From Bacillota bacterium (GTDB taxonomy: Bacteria > Bacillota > Clostridia > Acetivibrionales > DTU013): 64,000 nt of DNA. Shown here in pieces: positions 34,011-42,959 of this stretch. The position numbers and the translations under genes were made by a program. Location of the stretch: contig JAFABI010000092.1 in the NCBI GenBank assembly GCA_023426125.1, positions 42,769-106,768 of the forward strand, written 5' to 3'. Every line of letters starts with the position of its first letter. The stretch's first letter is position 1. The notes under the pieces are model-generated. The model saw nothing but the letters and a program-made list of their open reading frames with translations, had not been told where the DNA came from and did not search any database.

Positions 34011-35543
34011 TCACCCTGCTGAACTTTTTATAATGATAGACATGATATCCACCTGGGTAGCTTCGCTGGTCTTCATTTCTCCTACGACACGACCCTCGTT
34101 GATTATATATAGGCGGTCGGTAATTCCTAAAATCTCGGGCAGCTCCGAAGAGATCATAATGACGCATTTTCCAGCCTCCGCCATTTGTATGATGATCTTG
34201 TATATCTCATACTTCGCACCGACGTCTATTCCTCTTGTAGGTTCGTCCAGTATCAATACTTCAGGGTTGGTGAATATCCATTTGCTGAGCACCACCTTCT
34301 GCTGGTTCCCTCCCGAAAGGTTGCCCGCCTTTTGAAACACGCTTGACGACTTTATGTCAAGCCGTTCCCTGTAATTTTTCCCGACGACGATCTCTTCATC
34401 TTCGTTTACGACGATGCCCCTTGTAATTTCCTTTAAATTGGCCAGTGTAATGTTCTTTTTAATGTCCTGTATATGCACCAGCCCCGCCGTTTTCCTGTCT
34501 TCGGTAACATAAGCTATCCCGTTGGCTATCGCCTGGCTTATATTGTGCAGGGTGATCTCCCTGCCAGCCTTGACAAGTGTCCCGCTGATCCTTTTGCCGT
34601 ACGCCCTGCCAAATACGCTCATTGCAAGTTCTGTCCTTCCCGCGCCCATAAGGCCGGCAAGTCCGACGATCTCACCTTTTCTGAAGTTCATGCTTACATT
34701 GTTTATAACAACCCTCTCCTCATTAAGAGGGTCATGCACGACCCAGTCCTTGATTTCAAAGCCTATCTCACCGATCTTTGCCAGATGCTTCGGGAAACGG
34801 TCTGTAAGCTCACGGCCTACCATATCCCTGATTATCCGGCCTTCACTGACATGCACGGAGTTATCCAGGGTCTCGATCGTCTTTCCGTCCCGCAGAACGG
34901 TTATGCTGTTGGCAATCTTTATGACTTCATGAATCTTATGCGAAATCATGATGCAAGTAATGCCATGCTCTTTATTAAGTGTTTGCAGAAGCTCCAGAAG
35001 GTGGTTGGAATCTTCATCATTAAGCGCCGCTGTCGGCTCGTCCAATATCAGCAGTTCGCAGTTTTTTGACAGCGCCTTGGCTATCTCGACAAGCTGCTGC
35101 TTGCCGACGCCTATGTTCTTTATCTGCGCGGTATACTTCTCATGAAGGCCAACTTTTTTCATAAGCCCGATAGCTTCTTTGTTGGTTTCATCCCAGTTGA
35201 TTACACCGTGCTTCGCTCTTTCATTTCCAAGAAATATGTTCTCCGCGATGGTCATGTAAGGACTGAGTGCCAGCTCCTGGTGTATTATGGCAATTCCCGC
35301 CGCCTCACTTTCGCGTATGCTTCTAAACCTGCATTCCGTCCCTTTGAATAGGATGCTCCCGGTATATGAACCGAAAGGATATATTCCGCTCAGAACACCC
35401 ATCAGCGTGGATTTTCCGGCTCCATTCTCCCCAACCAGAGCATGTATCTCACCTTTTTTGACTTGAAAAGTGACGTTACTAAGAGCGGTGACGCCAGGGA
35501 ACTCTTTCGTGATATTTTCCATTTCCAGGATATATTCCGACAT
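34011..35543 (-). CDS. gguA: Sugar ABC transporter ATPase, GguA/MmsA-like
   Basis: A 510-residue tandem ATPase. The N-terminal cassette has Walker A VGENGAGKST near residue 37, signature IGVGKQQLVEIAKAL and Walker B LLILDEPTAALN. The C-terminal cassette has a modified Walker A (GLAGLMGAGRTELA), signature LSGGNQQKVVLSKW and VLILDEPTRGIDVGAK, the usual asymmetric pattern of RbsA/XylG/MglA enzymes. It powers import of a monosaccharide with the neighbouring permease. Placed between the binding protein and permease genes. Confidence 0.92.
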   Translation of the reverse strand: MSEYILEMENITKEFPGVTALSNVTFQVKKGEIHALVGENGAGKSTLMGVLSGIYPFGSYTGSILFKGTECRFRSIRESEAAGIAIIHQELALSPYMTIAENIFLGNERAKHGVINWDETNKEAIGLMKKVGLHEKYTAQIKNIGVGKQQLVEIAKALSKNCELLILDEPTAALNDEDSNHLLELLQTLNKEHGITCIMISHKIHEVIKIANSITVLRDGKTIETLDNSVHVSEGRIIRDMVGRELTDRFPKHLAKIGEIGFEIKDWVVHDPLNEERVVINNVSMNFRKGEIVGLAGLMGAGRTELAMSVFGRAYGKRISGTLVKAGREITLHNISQAIANGIAYVTEDRKTAGLVHIQDIKKNITLANLKEITRGIVVNEDEEIVVGKNYRERLDIKSSSVFQKAGNLSGGNQQKVVLSKWIFTNPEVLILDEPTRGIDVGAKYEIYKIIIQMAEAGKCVIMISSELPEILGITDRLYIINEGRVVGEMKTSEATQVDIMSIIIKSSAG

Positions 35544-35642
35544 TCGTCTGCTCCTTTATAACTAAAAACTTGACTTTTCCGCCCCCCGGTAGTAAAAATA
35601 GCGGCAGCAGGGCTGCCGCCATTTCCATACTGAAATTTATAA

Positions 35643-36782
35643 TTACTTTGCATCCGGTATATCCGATAGCTGATAATATTTGCTGTCGATTAACAGCTGC
35701 TTCCAGTTGTCCTTGTTGGCAAACTGGATCTTGCAGTTGTATGAAGGAACATCGATCACGCCGTTGTTATATTCGCCGTTTACCGGGACTGTCTCTCCTG
35801 CAAGTATCGCGCCGGTCATAGCGATGACCTGGTCTGCAAGAGCCCTCGTATCTTTAAAGATCGACATCGATTGCTCACTGCGAATGATCTGGCCTACGTT
35901 GATTTTATCGCAGTCCTGTCCGGTAAGTATCGGGAAAGGTTTGGCAGCCGAGCCATAGCCGGCGGATTTCAGGGAAGCAACGACGCCCTGCGCAAGGCTG
36001 TCATTCGGAGATAGAACCACATCGATGTTTTTGTCCGCATAATAAGCCGTAAGAAGATTGTCCATCCTGTCCTGTGCGCCTTTGGCCTCCCAGTTTGTGA
36101 TGGCAATCTGGTCAGGGAATTTCGTCTGGCCGGATTTGACTGTAAGCACGCCGCTGTCCATGTAAGGCTGTAGAGCGTCCATAGCGCCCTGGTTAAACAG
36201 CTTTGCGTTATTGTCGCCCGGGTCGCCGCCGAAACATTCCATCGAGAAGGGACCTTTTTGGCCTTTGTCAAGTCCAAGCGTGCTGACGATGAAATCGCCC
36301 TGCATCTTGCCAACGCCATAGTTGTCAAAGGTGGCGTAGAAGTCGCATTTGTCGGTGTTCGTTATCAGTCTGTCGTAAGCGATTACGGGGATATTCGCAT
36401 CTCTTGCCTGTTTGAGAACGCCGCCCAGCGCACCGCCATCAATGGAAGCGATGACGAGAACGTTGCATCCCATAGTGATCTGGTTCTCGATCTGGCTATT
36501 CTGCACATCCTGCTTATTGTCGGCATACTGAAGGTCGACCTTATAGCCCTTAGCCTCCAGGGCAGCCTTAACGTTGGTACCGTCCTCGTTCCACCGCTGG
36601 AGCGATTTGGTCGGCATTGTAACTCCAACGAGCTTGACCGTATCCTTGACAGCTGTCGTCGGCTCCGTAGTGTCCGCCGCTGCCGAAGACGATGGCGTAT
36701 TTGCGGCTGACTGGCCGCAGCCGGTAAACAAGATCGCCAGCATAGCCAGCATCAATACAAATATAATTGACCTCTTTTTCAT
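35643..36782 (-). CDS. chvE: ChvE-like multiple-monosaccharide-binding lipoprotein
   Basis: A 379-residue lipoprotein (LAILFTGC, Cys 22) with a Ser/Thr/Ala-rich tether and a type 1 binding fold. The sequence follows ChvE: LVGVTMPTKSLQRWNEDGTN, YKVDLQYADNKQDVQNSQIE, NVLVIASIDGGALGGVLKQA, IPVIAYDRLI and FYATFDNYGVGKMQ. ChvE-type proteins bind several aldoses (glucose, galactose, arabinose, xylose). GGAGGG precedes the ATG. First gene of a three-gene uptake operon that ends at the terminator at 32.7 kb. Confidence 0.9.
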   Translation of the reverse strand: MKKRSIIFVLMLAMLAILFTGCGQSAANTPSSSAAADTTEPTTAVKDTVKLVGVTMPTKSLQRWNEDGTNVKAALEAKGYKVDLQYADNKQDVQNSQIENQITMGCNVLVIASIDGGALGGVLKQARDANIPVIAYDRLITNTDKCDFYATFDNYGVGKMQGDFIVSTLGLDKGQKGPFSMECFGGDPGDNNAKLFNQGAMDALQPYMDSGVLTVKSGQTKFPDQIAITNWEAKGAQDRMDNLLTAYYADKNIDVVLSPNDSLAQGVVASLKSAGYGSAAKPFPILTGQDCDKINVGQIIRSEQSMSIFKDTRALADQVIAMTGAILAGETVPVNGEYNNGVIDVPSYNCKIQFANKDNWKQLLIDSKYYQLSDIPDAK

Positions 36783-37095
36783 AGTGATCCCTCCATTTTT
36801 GATTCATTATATAAATTTTATTTCATATTATGACAATCAAGAATAGAGAAAATTATCGTATGCAGGTAATTTATTATCGAGAAAAGGAATTGTTTATAAT
36901 ATCTGGAAAATATTGATGTTAAAAAAAACCATGTAAGTCCCCAAAATAGCCCTCAAAAATACGTCCGAATCCCATTCAGGCTATTGTTTATCCATCCCTT
37001 TCAAAAACTCGTCGTCGACGACCGTTAGACGCAATATGCGGCTTCCCCCGGAAGCCCTGGTATAACACTTAACAGATACGCATTCCAACCCTTTT
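36783..37095. other. Intergenic region with chvE promoter
   Basis: On the minus strand a TATAAT at 36811-36806 lies 23 bp before the chvE-like ATG, with TTGTCA at 36836-36831 as a poor -35 (19-bp gap). A perfect 7-bp hairpin GGCTTCC-CCC-GGAAGCC at 37042-37058 lies 38 bp behind the upstream kinase gene and may help end its transcript, but no U tract follows. No gene is seen. Confidence 0.45.
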
Positions 37096-38619
37096 TTAAA
37101 TGCTGTCCGTCGAACCGTCCCTGTGGGTTTCGGCACCGGAGAAAACCAGCCTGGCCTTGGGCAGGCTGATCCGGATGCTGGTCCCCCTTCCCAGCTCACT
37201 GTCAATGGCAATGATGTCGCTGCCATAATAGATCTCCAGCCTTCTCACCACATTCACCACCCCGATCCCCCGCTTTGAGTTCTGGCTTAAGCTCTTGTTG
37301 CCGATTTGTGTGAGAACCTCGTTTGTCATCCCGATTCCGTCGTCCTTGATAAGGATTTCGAGGATGTCCTCCTTTTCACGTATGCCCAGCTCAAGGAGAC
37401 CTTCGCCGATTTTGGGCTCCAGTCCGTGCATGATGGCGTTCTCTACAAACGGCTGGATGATCATGCTGGGGACGCAGAAATTCAGGACTCCTTCATCCAC
37501 ATCGATTTTATGCCTGATCCTGTTTCCATGCCGGGCCCTCTGGATATAAAGATAGTTCTGGATGATTTCCAGCTCTTCCTTCAAAAGCACCTTCTCGTTG
37601 ATCTTCCGCAGGTTGTATTGGAGGATATTGGACATGCTCTCGATCATCAGCCTGGTCTGACTGGCCTCCTCGATTTCCGCCAAAACGGTGATGCTGTTTA
37701 AGGTGTTGAACAAAAAATGAGGATTGATCTGCGACTGTAGAAAGTTAAGCTCCGACCGGTCCAACAGGTTGCTCATCTCCAGGTTTTTTATTTCCTGCTC
37801 CTTTAGCTGTTTTTCGACGGATGCCTTTTCCTTGATTCTTTCGATGAGTATTTTGATCTGAGAGAGCATATAATGGAAGGAATCGATGAGCACATTGATT
37901 TCCTCGTTGGTGCTAGATTCCTGCTTGTCCACGTCCAGATCCCCTCTGGCCACTTTTTTCAGCCTCTGCACCAGTTGATGAATGGGTATGGATATCTGCC
38001 TTGAAAACAAAACGGCAAAGAAGATGCAGAGGATGGTGATAAAGATGGTCAGAATATAGGTCAGATTTTCTCCGGTTTTGATCTTCTCCCCGAATACCGA
38101 ATAGTACCCCTGGATGCCCGTCAATTTTATCAGCAGGGTATTTTTAATTTCATCCTGGACATAGCCCTTTACCCTGAAAAGCTCCTGGACGGCCTGATTG
38201 ATATAGATAATGCTGACATCCTCGTCGTACATCTTCCTGATTTCCATGGATTTTTCATCGAAGGTTTGAAGCAGCTTATCCATGTTTCTGAATTTTACAT
38301 AGACATCCTCGGTGCTGTTTCCCTTCAGCACTTTTATTCTGGAGACAAGCCTTTGCATGCTCAAGGAATAATCCTCCAGGTATTCCCGGTTTCCGCTGTG
38401 GGAGTAATTGTCAATCTGGCTGTAGAGCTTGTCCATGTCAACGGACACCGACTGGATATTCACCGACACATTGACCATATCATATAAACTGGCATAAAAG
38501 GCTTTAAAATTGTAGATAAGAAATATGGTCAGCGAAAACATCATGATGATGATGATCAGAAAATACACAATCAGCTTTCTTCTTAACGAAGATCCCTTCA
38601 GGAAATTCAATTTAGCCAT
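37096..38619 (-). CDS. YesM-type sensor histidine kinase (second system)
   Basis: A 507-residue kinase: helix 1 (LIVYFLIIIIMMFSLTIFLI), an extracellular helical sensor to about 180, helix 2 (LTYILTIFITILCIFFAVLF), HAMP (ISIPIHQLVQRLKKVARGDL), coiled coil, phospho-His in QINPHFLFNTLNSITVLA near residue 300 and ATP-binding motifs QPFVENAIMHGL, IKDDGIGMTNE and GIGVVNVVRRL. Last gene of the operon that begins with the RbsB-like protein. Its core is the natural template for the degenerate protein encoded two genes earlier. Confidence 0.92.
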   Translation of the reverse strand: MAKLNFLKGSSLRRKLIVYFLIIIIMMFSLTIFLIYNFKAFYASLYDMVNVSVNIQSVSVDMDKLYSQIDNYSHSGNREYLEDYSLSMQRLVSRIKVLKGNSTEDVYVKFRNMDKLLQTFDEKSMEIRKMYDEDVSIIYINQAVQELFRVKGYVQDEIKNTLLIKLTGIQGYYSVFGEKIKTGENLTYILTIFITILCIFFAVLFSRQISIPIHQLVQRLKKVARGDLDVDKQESSTNEEINVLIDSFHYMLSQIKILIERIKEKASVEKQLKEQEIKNLEMSNLLDRSELNFLQSQINPHFLFNTLNSITVLAEIEEASQTRLMIESMSNILQYNLRKINEKVLLKEELEIIQNYLYIQRARHGNRIRHKIDVDEGVLNFCVPSMIIQPFVENAIMHGLEPKIGEGLLELGIREKEDILEILIKDDGIGMTNEVLTQIGNKSLSQNSKRGIGVVNVVRRLEIYYGSDIIAIDSELGRGTSIRISLPKARLVFSGAETHRDGSTDSI

Positions 38620-38646
38620 AAGCCCACCTTTGTCCGCATCCTTTCC

Positions 38647-40245
38647 CTATACCCGCTCCCGATAATGCTTCGGGGTCATCCCCGTCGTTTTCTTAAACAG
38701 CCGGCAGAAATAGTTCACATCGGGGTAACCAGCCATGCTGCTGATTTCCGTGATGTTTTTGTCCGTTGTTTTCATCAGATTGGCGGCATAATTCATTCTT
38801 TTTTCCGTCAGGTATTCGACAAAGCCCTTCCCCGCCTGCTCCTTAAAAATCCTGCTGAAGTATTGAGGCGTCAGTCCGGCCTCTTCCGCCGCCATTTCCA
38901 GCGTGATATCCCTGCTCAGGTTCCTTTTGATATAATCATGCACCTTCTGAACCTTGCCGTCATCCTTGCCTGGCCTGGTCTGGGCAATCTGGATAAGGCC
39001 GGACACGTTGGTCCTGCACCAGATATAAAGCTCGTCCCGCTCCTCTACGCCGTTGATTTCTGAAATAACTCCCGCAGCAGCGAGACCTTCGATGCCGATG
39101 CCAAGCTGCAATAGGGTTCTCTTTAACACAATGACCAGCATGCCGATATACTCTTTTAAGATTGCAGCGGTGGTATTCCCGCTGAAAATATTGCTGATGA
39201 TCTCCTGGGCCAGCTCCTTTGCACGGGGGAAATTACCCATCCGCAGCTCCTCCAGGAGTTCATTTTCCAGCGCCATGGGATAAGCTTGCAGGCTTTTCAT
39301 CGAAGCATTGCCATGAAGGCTGAAATGGAGGATCCGGTTGCTTTTGACGGCTTCGCGCACACAAAGGCTGGCTTCATTGAAGGAATCCCTGAAGCTTGTT
39401 ATGGCACGGTAGGGCGCACCGATTCCAATAGCCACATCGATTCCCGCAATAACCTTGATGCGGTGCTTTAATTCTTCCGCCACTGCCACCGCCTCTTTGA
39501 CGATGGGTTTTTCATCTCCTTCGTCTTTGACTAAAATGAAGGCAACGATGGTGTTTCCCACCGGGCTTCCGAAGATACATTTTTTAAAAGCAGGCAGGTG
39601 CTTTTCCGCCACGTTTTGCACCTTGTCCCTGACGATCTTGTTTTTTATGGACTCATTGATATTTTCTGCGGAAACCTGACTGAAGGAAATGAGCATAAAG
39701 TAGCCGGCGTCGATTTCCCCTTTCAGAAAATTCATGTAGCTCTTGATCTCGTCGGCGTCCACCTGCCCGCCGACAATGGCGGAAATCAGTTCCCTCTCCA
39801 CAAAGGGTTTGACGATCTTGATCTTGCTTTCCACCTGCTCGGAAATACTGGCGCTGTTCTTCTCCTCGCCCATGGCGTCCAGCATCCGTTTGATCTTCCG
39901 GATGACCTCGTCCTTTTTGAAAGGCTTCAGCACATAGCCCTTTACCCCCATTTCAAGGGCTTTTTGCACATAATCGAAATTATCATAGGCGGAAATGACA
40001 AGAATACAGGTGCCGGGCAACTGGTTCAGGATCTCCTCCGAAGCCTCGATGCCATTCATGCCCGGCATCTTGATATCCATAGCGATGATGTCAGGCCTTG
40101 CTTTCCGCGCCATTTCAACAACCTGGCTTCCGCTCTCCGCTTCGCCGACGATCTCGATATTTGAAAAATTCTTTGATATCAGTGTTCTGAAGGCGTAACG
40201 GGCAAGCACCTCATCGTCGGCAATCAGCATTTTATATGAAGGCAT
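38647..40245 (-). CDS. YesN-type response regulator (second system)
   Basis: A 532-residue regulator. The receiver has phospho-Asp in IIAMDIKMPGMNGIEAS near residue 54 and Lys in KGYVLKPFKKDEV. A long middle region follows, then a C-terminal AraC domain (MAAEEAGLTPQYFSRIFKEQ and ISSMAGYPDVNYFCRLFKKT). ATG at 40245 is taken because GGGAGTGAG precedes it; a GTG three codons earlier is the alternative. It lies between the degenerate kinase-like gene and the true kinase. Presumed activator of the RbsB-led operon. Confidence 0.92.
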   Translation of the reverse strand: MPSYKMLIADDEVLARYAFRTLISKNFSNIEIVGEAESGSQVVEMARKARPDIIAMDIKMPGMNGIEASEEILNQLPGTCILVISAYDNFDYVQKALEMGVKGYVLKPFKKDEVIRKIKRMLDAMGEEKNSASISEQVESKIKIVKPFVERELISAIVGGQVDADEIKSYMNFLKGEIDAGYFMLISFSQVSAENINESIKNKIVRDKVQNVAEKHLPAFKKCIFGSPVGNTIVAFILVKDEGDEKPIVKEAVAVAEELKHRIKVIAGIDVAIGIGAPYRAITSFRDSFNEASLCVREAVKSNRILHFSLHGNASMKSLQAYPMALENELLEELRMGNFPRAKELAQEIISNIFSGNTTAAILKEYIGMLVIVLKRTLLQLGIGIEGLAAAGVISEINGVEERDELYIWCRTNVSGLIQIAQTRPGKDDGKVQKVHDYIKRNLSRDITLEMAAEEAGLTPQYFSRIFKEQAGKGFVEYLTEKRMNYAANLMKTTDKNITEISSMAGYPDVNYFCRLFKKTTGMTPKHYRERV

Positions 40246-40263
40246 CTCTCTCACTCCCTTTGG

Positions 40264-40704
40264 TCATTCAAGGTCCAGCTTGTGGCAATTTTCCACCCGG
40301 CCGGTCTGCACTGCGATAATCATCTGATTATTATTGCCATTCACCTCGAAGGAAATGTTAAAATCCACCGAGACCTCTCCTTGCTCCAGATAAAGCGCAA
40401 GGATGGAATCAAAAAAGCTTATTACCGACAGCCGGAGGATATAAACCGAACTGTAACCATTTTCATCAGCCAGTCTTACACTGAAGCGGTCTCCGTAGCT
40501 TACCTTTATGACGGCAAGATATTTGCGGAAAATATCCAGCTCGTTGGAAAGCGTCACGGAAGTGATATTGTTGATGAAATACCGGAAAACATCATTGGCA
40601 TTTTCCAGCAGCGCCAGGGTTCCATAGGCTTCCTCAACAAAAGCCAGCTGGGTGGAATTGACCAAAACACCCTGGAGGATGTCGTTCATCCTCTTTTGCT
40701 CCAT
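40264..40704 (-). CDS. Stand-alone degenerate YesM-type kinase core
   Basis: A 146-residue soluble protein with no membrane helix or known enzyme motif. Its middle, DVFRYFINNITSVTLSNELD and IFRKYLAVIKVSYGDRFSV, aligns with the segment behind the phospho-His in YesM kinases (compare ILQYNLRKINEKVLLKEELE and IIQNYLYIQRARHGNRI in the kinase of this operon). The PHFLFN box is absent, the N box QPFVENAIMHG is replaced by SFFDSILALYL, and the DDGIGM box by QTGRVE. It thus keeps the fold but should neither autophosphorylate nor bind ATP. ATG at 40704 follows GAAGGAGG. It lies directly before the response regulator, 19 bp apart, so a role as a pseudo-kinase partner in signalling is inferred. Confidence 0.7.
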   Translation of the reverse strand: MEQKRMNDILQGVLVNSTQLAFVEEAYGTLALLENANDVFRYFINNITSVTLSNELDIFRKYLAVIKVSYGDRFSVRLADENGYSSVYILRLSVISFFDSILALYLEQGEVSVDFNISFEVNGNNNQMIIAVQTGRVENCHKLDLE

Positions 40705-40815
40705 GCCGTCCCCTCCTTCGTCAGCCGTCTCCATCTCCGGCCGGTGATTGATAAGCCAAAAAGAGCAGCGTGTTTCTGCTCTTTTTCAAGACTCATCTCT
40801 ATTATACCTTTCTGT

Positions 40816-41982
40816 TCAATAAATGCCATACTCCTGTAGTGTTTCCCACATGGCCATAAAATTTTCCGGCGGCACGTCGCTCTGTACATTATGAACCGAT
40901 GCGAATACAAATCCGCCGCCGGGGGCCAGGTCATGGATCCTTCGTTTGACCTCCTCCCGCACATCCTCCGGGGTTCCGAAGGGAAGGACATGCTGCGTAT
41001 CCACGCCTCCGCCCCAGAAGGTCATATCCTTGCCGAATTCCCGTTTGAGAACCCGCGTGTCGATTCCGACGGCATTGACCTGGACCGGATTCAAAATATC
41101 CACCCCTTCGTCAATAAGGTAAGGGATTAAAGGCATCACCGACCCGCAGGTATGATAGAAGATATACACCTTGTTTTTCGCTCTCTTCTTGATAAACTCA
41201 AAGAGCTTCTTGTGGTACGGGTGTACGATTTTTTTATACAAATCCGCCGAGCACAAAAGACTGCTCTGGGTAGCCAGATCGTCCGCTTCCGAGACAACCA
41301 GCACGTTGTCTCCCACCGTGTCAAGCGCTTTTCCCCAGTACTGCATTTTCAGCTGGGTGATTTTATCCATCAGGGCATGAGCAAATTCCTCATTGAGCAT
41401 CATGTCGCAGAAAAACTTTTCAAAACCGCTCATCCATAGGGCCGTTTCCCAGATCCCCGCGTACTGGCGCCCCAGGATATACGCCTTTTTATCCTCAAAT
41501 ACATATTTATCCGCCCTCTGCTTGAGGGTGGCAAATCTTGCGGCGTCCACAGGATCGGGCCAGGGGAAATTATCAATGTCTTCGATGGTTTCCGCATTTT
41601 CCAGGGGCCGCTTCTGCATGTCATAGTAATGCCCGTTTTCCACAGGCATTTTCCATTCGATCCCCCACTCGTCGGTCATCTTGTAATAGTCCCCGTCTCT
41701 TTCCGCATCCCTTGCAAGGCCTTTCACCGAAGGTGCGTCGGGATCCACGCAGCGGACGTCTATCTTGAGCCGCCGGATGATATCTTCATCCACTCTTGCC
41801 AGCTGCTGCATCACATCGAAAATTTCCATTTCCTTTTCAGGCATGCCGAGATATTTTCGCAGTCGGGCATAGCTATGCTTGTTTATTCCCGTCAGGACAC
41901 TGCCGCCCAGATCAAAAGGTATGCGGTCAGGCTCCTTGTGCTCCAGTACCGCTTTTACCCTTTCAAAGCTTGTGTATTGCAT
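40816..41982 (-). CDS. URO-D family protein (uroporphyrinogen decarboxylase-like)
   Basis: A 388-residue TIM-barrel protein of the URO-D/MtaA superfamily. It opens with SFERVKAVLEHKEPDRIPFD. The motif YHTCGSVMPLIPYLIDEGVD has the His-x-Cys pair that binds zinc in corrinoid methyltransferases but is not found in true HemE; the late motif is SVHNVQSDVPPENF. It is therefore not a haem-pathway enzyme. AGGAGGT precedes the ATG. It overlaps the permease gene by 28 bp inside a sugar-uptake operon, a context seen for many unstudied URO-D relatives. Substrate unknown; methyl transfer is an inference. Confidence 0.8.
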   Translation of the reverse strand: MQYTSFERVKAVLEHKEPDRIPFDLGGSVLTGINKHSYARLRKYLGMPEKEMEIFDVMQQLARVDEDIIRRLKIDVRCVDPDAPSVKGLARDAERDGDYYKMTDEWGIEWKMPVENGHYYDMQKRPLENAETIEDIDNFPWPDPVDAARFATLKQRADKYVFEDKKAYILGRQYAGIWETALWMSGFEKFFCDMMLNEEFAHALMDKITQLKMQYWGKALDTVGDNVLVVSEADDLATQSSLLCSADLYKKIVHPYHKKLFEFIKKRAKNKVYIFYHTCGSVMPLIPYLIDEGVDILNPVQVNAVGIDTRVLKREFGKDMTFWGGGVDTQHVLPFGTPEDVREEVKRRIHDLAPGGGFVFASVHNVQSDVPPENFMAMWETLQEYGIY

Positions 41983-42956
41983 ACTTGCTGACCTCCTTTT
42001 CTGTTTCCCTTTTTTTCTTTTCTGATTTTGCCGAACCTGTCAATCAGTACTGCCGTTAAAAGCGTCGCACCGATGACAAAGGTCTGCCAGTATACGTCGA
42101 CGCCGAGCAAGGTCAATGCGTTTGTGATGAGGGCCATCAGCAGCGACCCCAGAAACGCTCCGATGACGGTTCCTTCTCCGCCCTGCAGGCTCGCTCCGCC
42201 GATGATGACCGCCGTGATGACCCTGAGCTCCAGGCCGCTTCCCGCGGTAACCGAAGCGGAGCCCAGCCTTGCGGTCATGACGACTCCGGCGATACCTGCC
42301 AGCAGGCCCACAAGAACGTAGTTTAGGATCTTTATTTTATCCACGGGAATCCCCGACAGATGGGCTGCCTTTTCGTTGCCGCCGATGTAGTAGTTCTGCC
42401 GGAAAAACCTTGATTTCCTTAAAAGGATGTCCCCCGCCACGATCAGAATCACCGCATACCAGATGGGCGCCTGTATCCCCAGGAAAGACTCCTGCCCTAT
42501 GGCCTGGAACCCCCGGTCCAGCCCCGAAATGTTCTTGCCGCCCGTAAGGATCAGGGTGAGTCCCCGGAAAAGGCTCAAGCTGGCCAGGGTTGTTACAAAG
42601 GGGTTGATACCGAGCTTTGCAATAATAAAGCCGTTGAAGAGGCCGATGGCCGCCCCGATGCCCAGCCCGATCAAAATGGCGAACAAAGGGGGCACACCCC
42701 ATTTCATCGCCATTGCCGTGGCAGCTCCCGTAAAAGCTACCACCGAGCCCACCGACATGTCGAAGCCGCCGCTTACCATCAGGCTGGTCATTCCAACGGC
42801 AATGATGGCTTCAATGGATAAGCCCAGCAACAGCGCCAGCAGATTGGAGGTATTCAGAAAATAGGGGGAGGAAAAGCTCATGATGACAAATACTCCGAAT
42901 ACAATGGCAAATATCATAAATTCTCTTTGTTTTGTGATCTTCTTTAAAAAATCCAT
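41955..42956 (-). CDS. Sugar ABC transporter permease, RbsC-like
   Basis: A 333-residue BPD_transp_2 permease with about nine helices. Landmarks are GGFDMSVGSVVAFTGAATAM, INPFVTTLASLSLFRGLTLI, the cytosolic loop RKSRFFRQNYYIGGNEKAAH LSG and LQGGEGTVIGAFLGSLLMAL. Length is that of ribose/autoinducer-2 type permeases. Lies 3 bp from the ATPase gene. A ribose-like or rare pentose substrate is plausible but not provable. Confidence 0.88.
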   Translation of the reverse strand: MDFLKKITKQREFMIFAIVFGVFVIMSFSSPYFLNTSNLLALLLGLSIEAIIAVGMTSLMVSGGFDMSVGSVVAFTGAATAMAMKWGVPPLFAILIGLGIGAAIGLFNGFIIAKLGINPFVTTLASLSLFRGLTLILTGGKNISGLDRGFQAIGQESFLGIQAPIWYAVILIVAGDILLRKSRFFRQNYYIGGNEKAAHLSGIPVDKIKILNYVLVGLLAGIAGVVMTARLGSASVTAGSGLELRVITAVIIGGASLQGGEGTVIGAFLGSLLMALITNALTLLGVDVYWQTFVIGATLLTAVLIDRFGKIRKEKKGNRKGGQQVCNTQALKG

Positions 42957-42959
42957 AGG

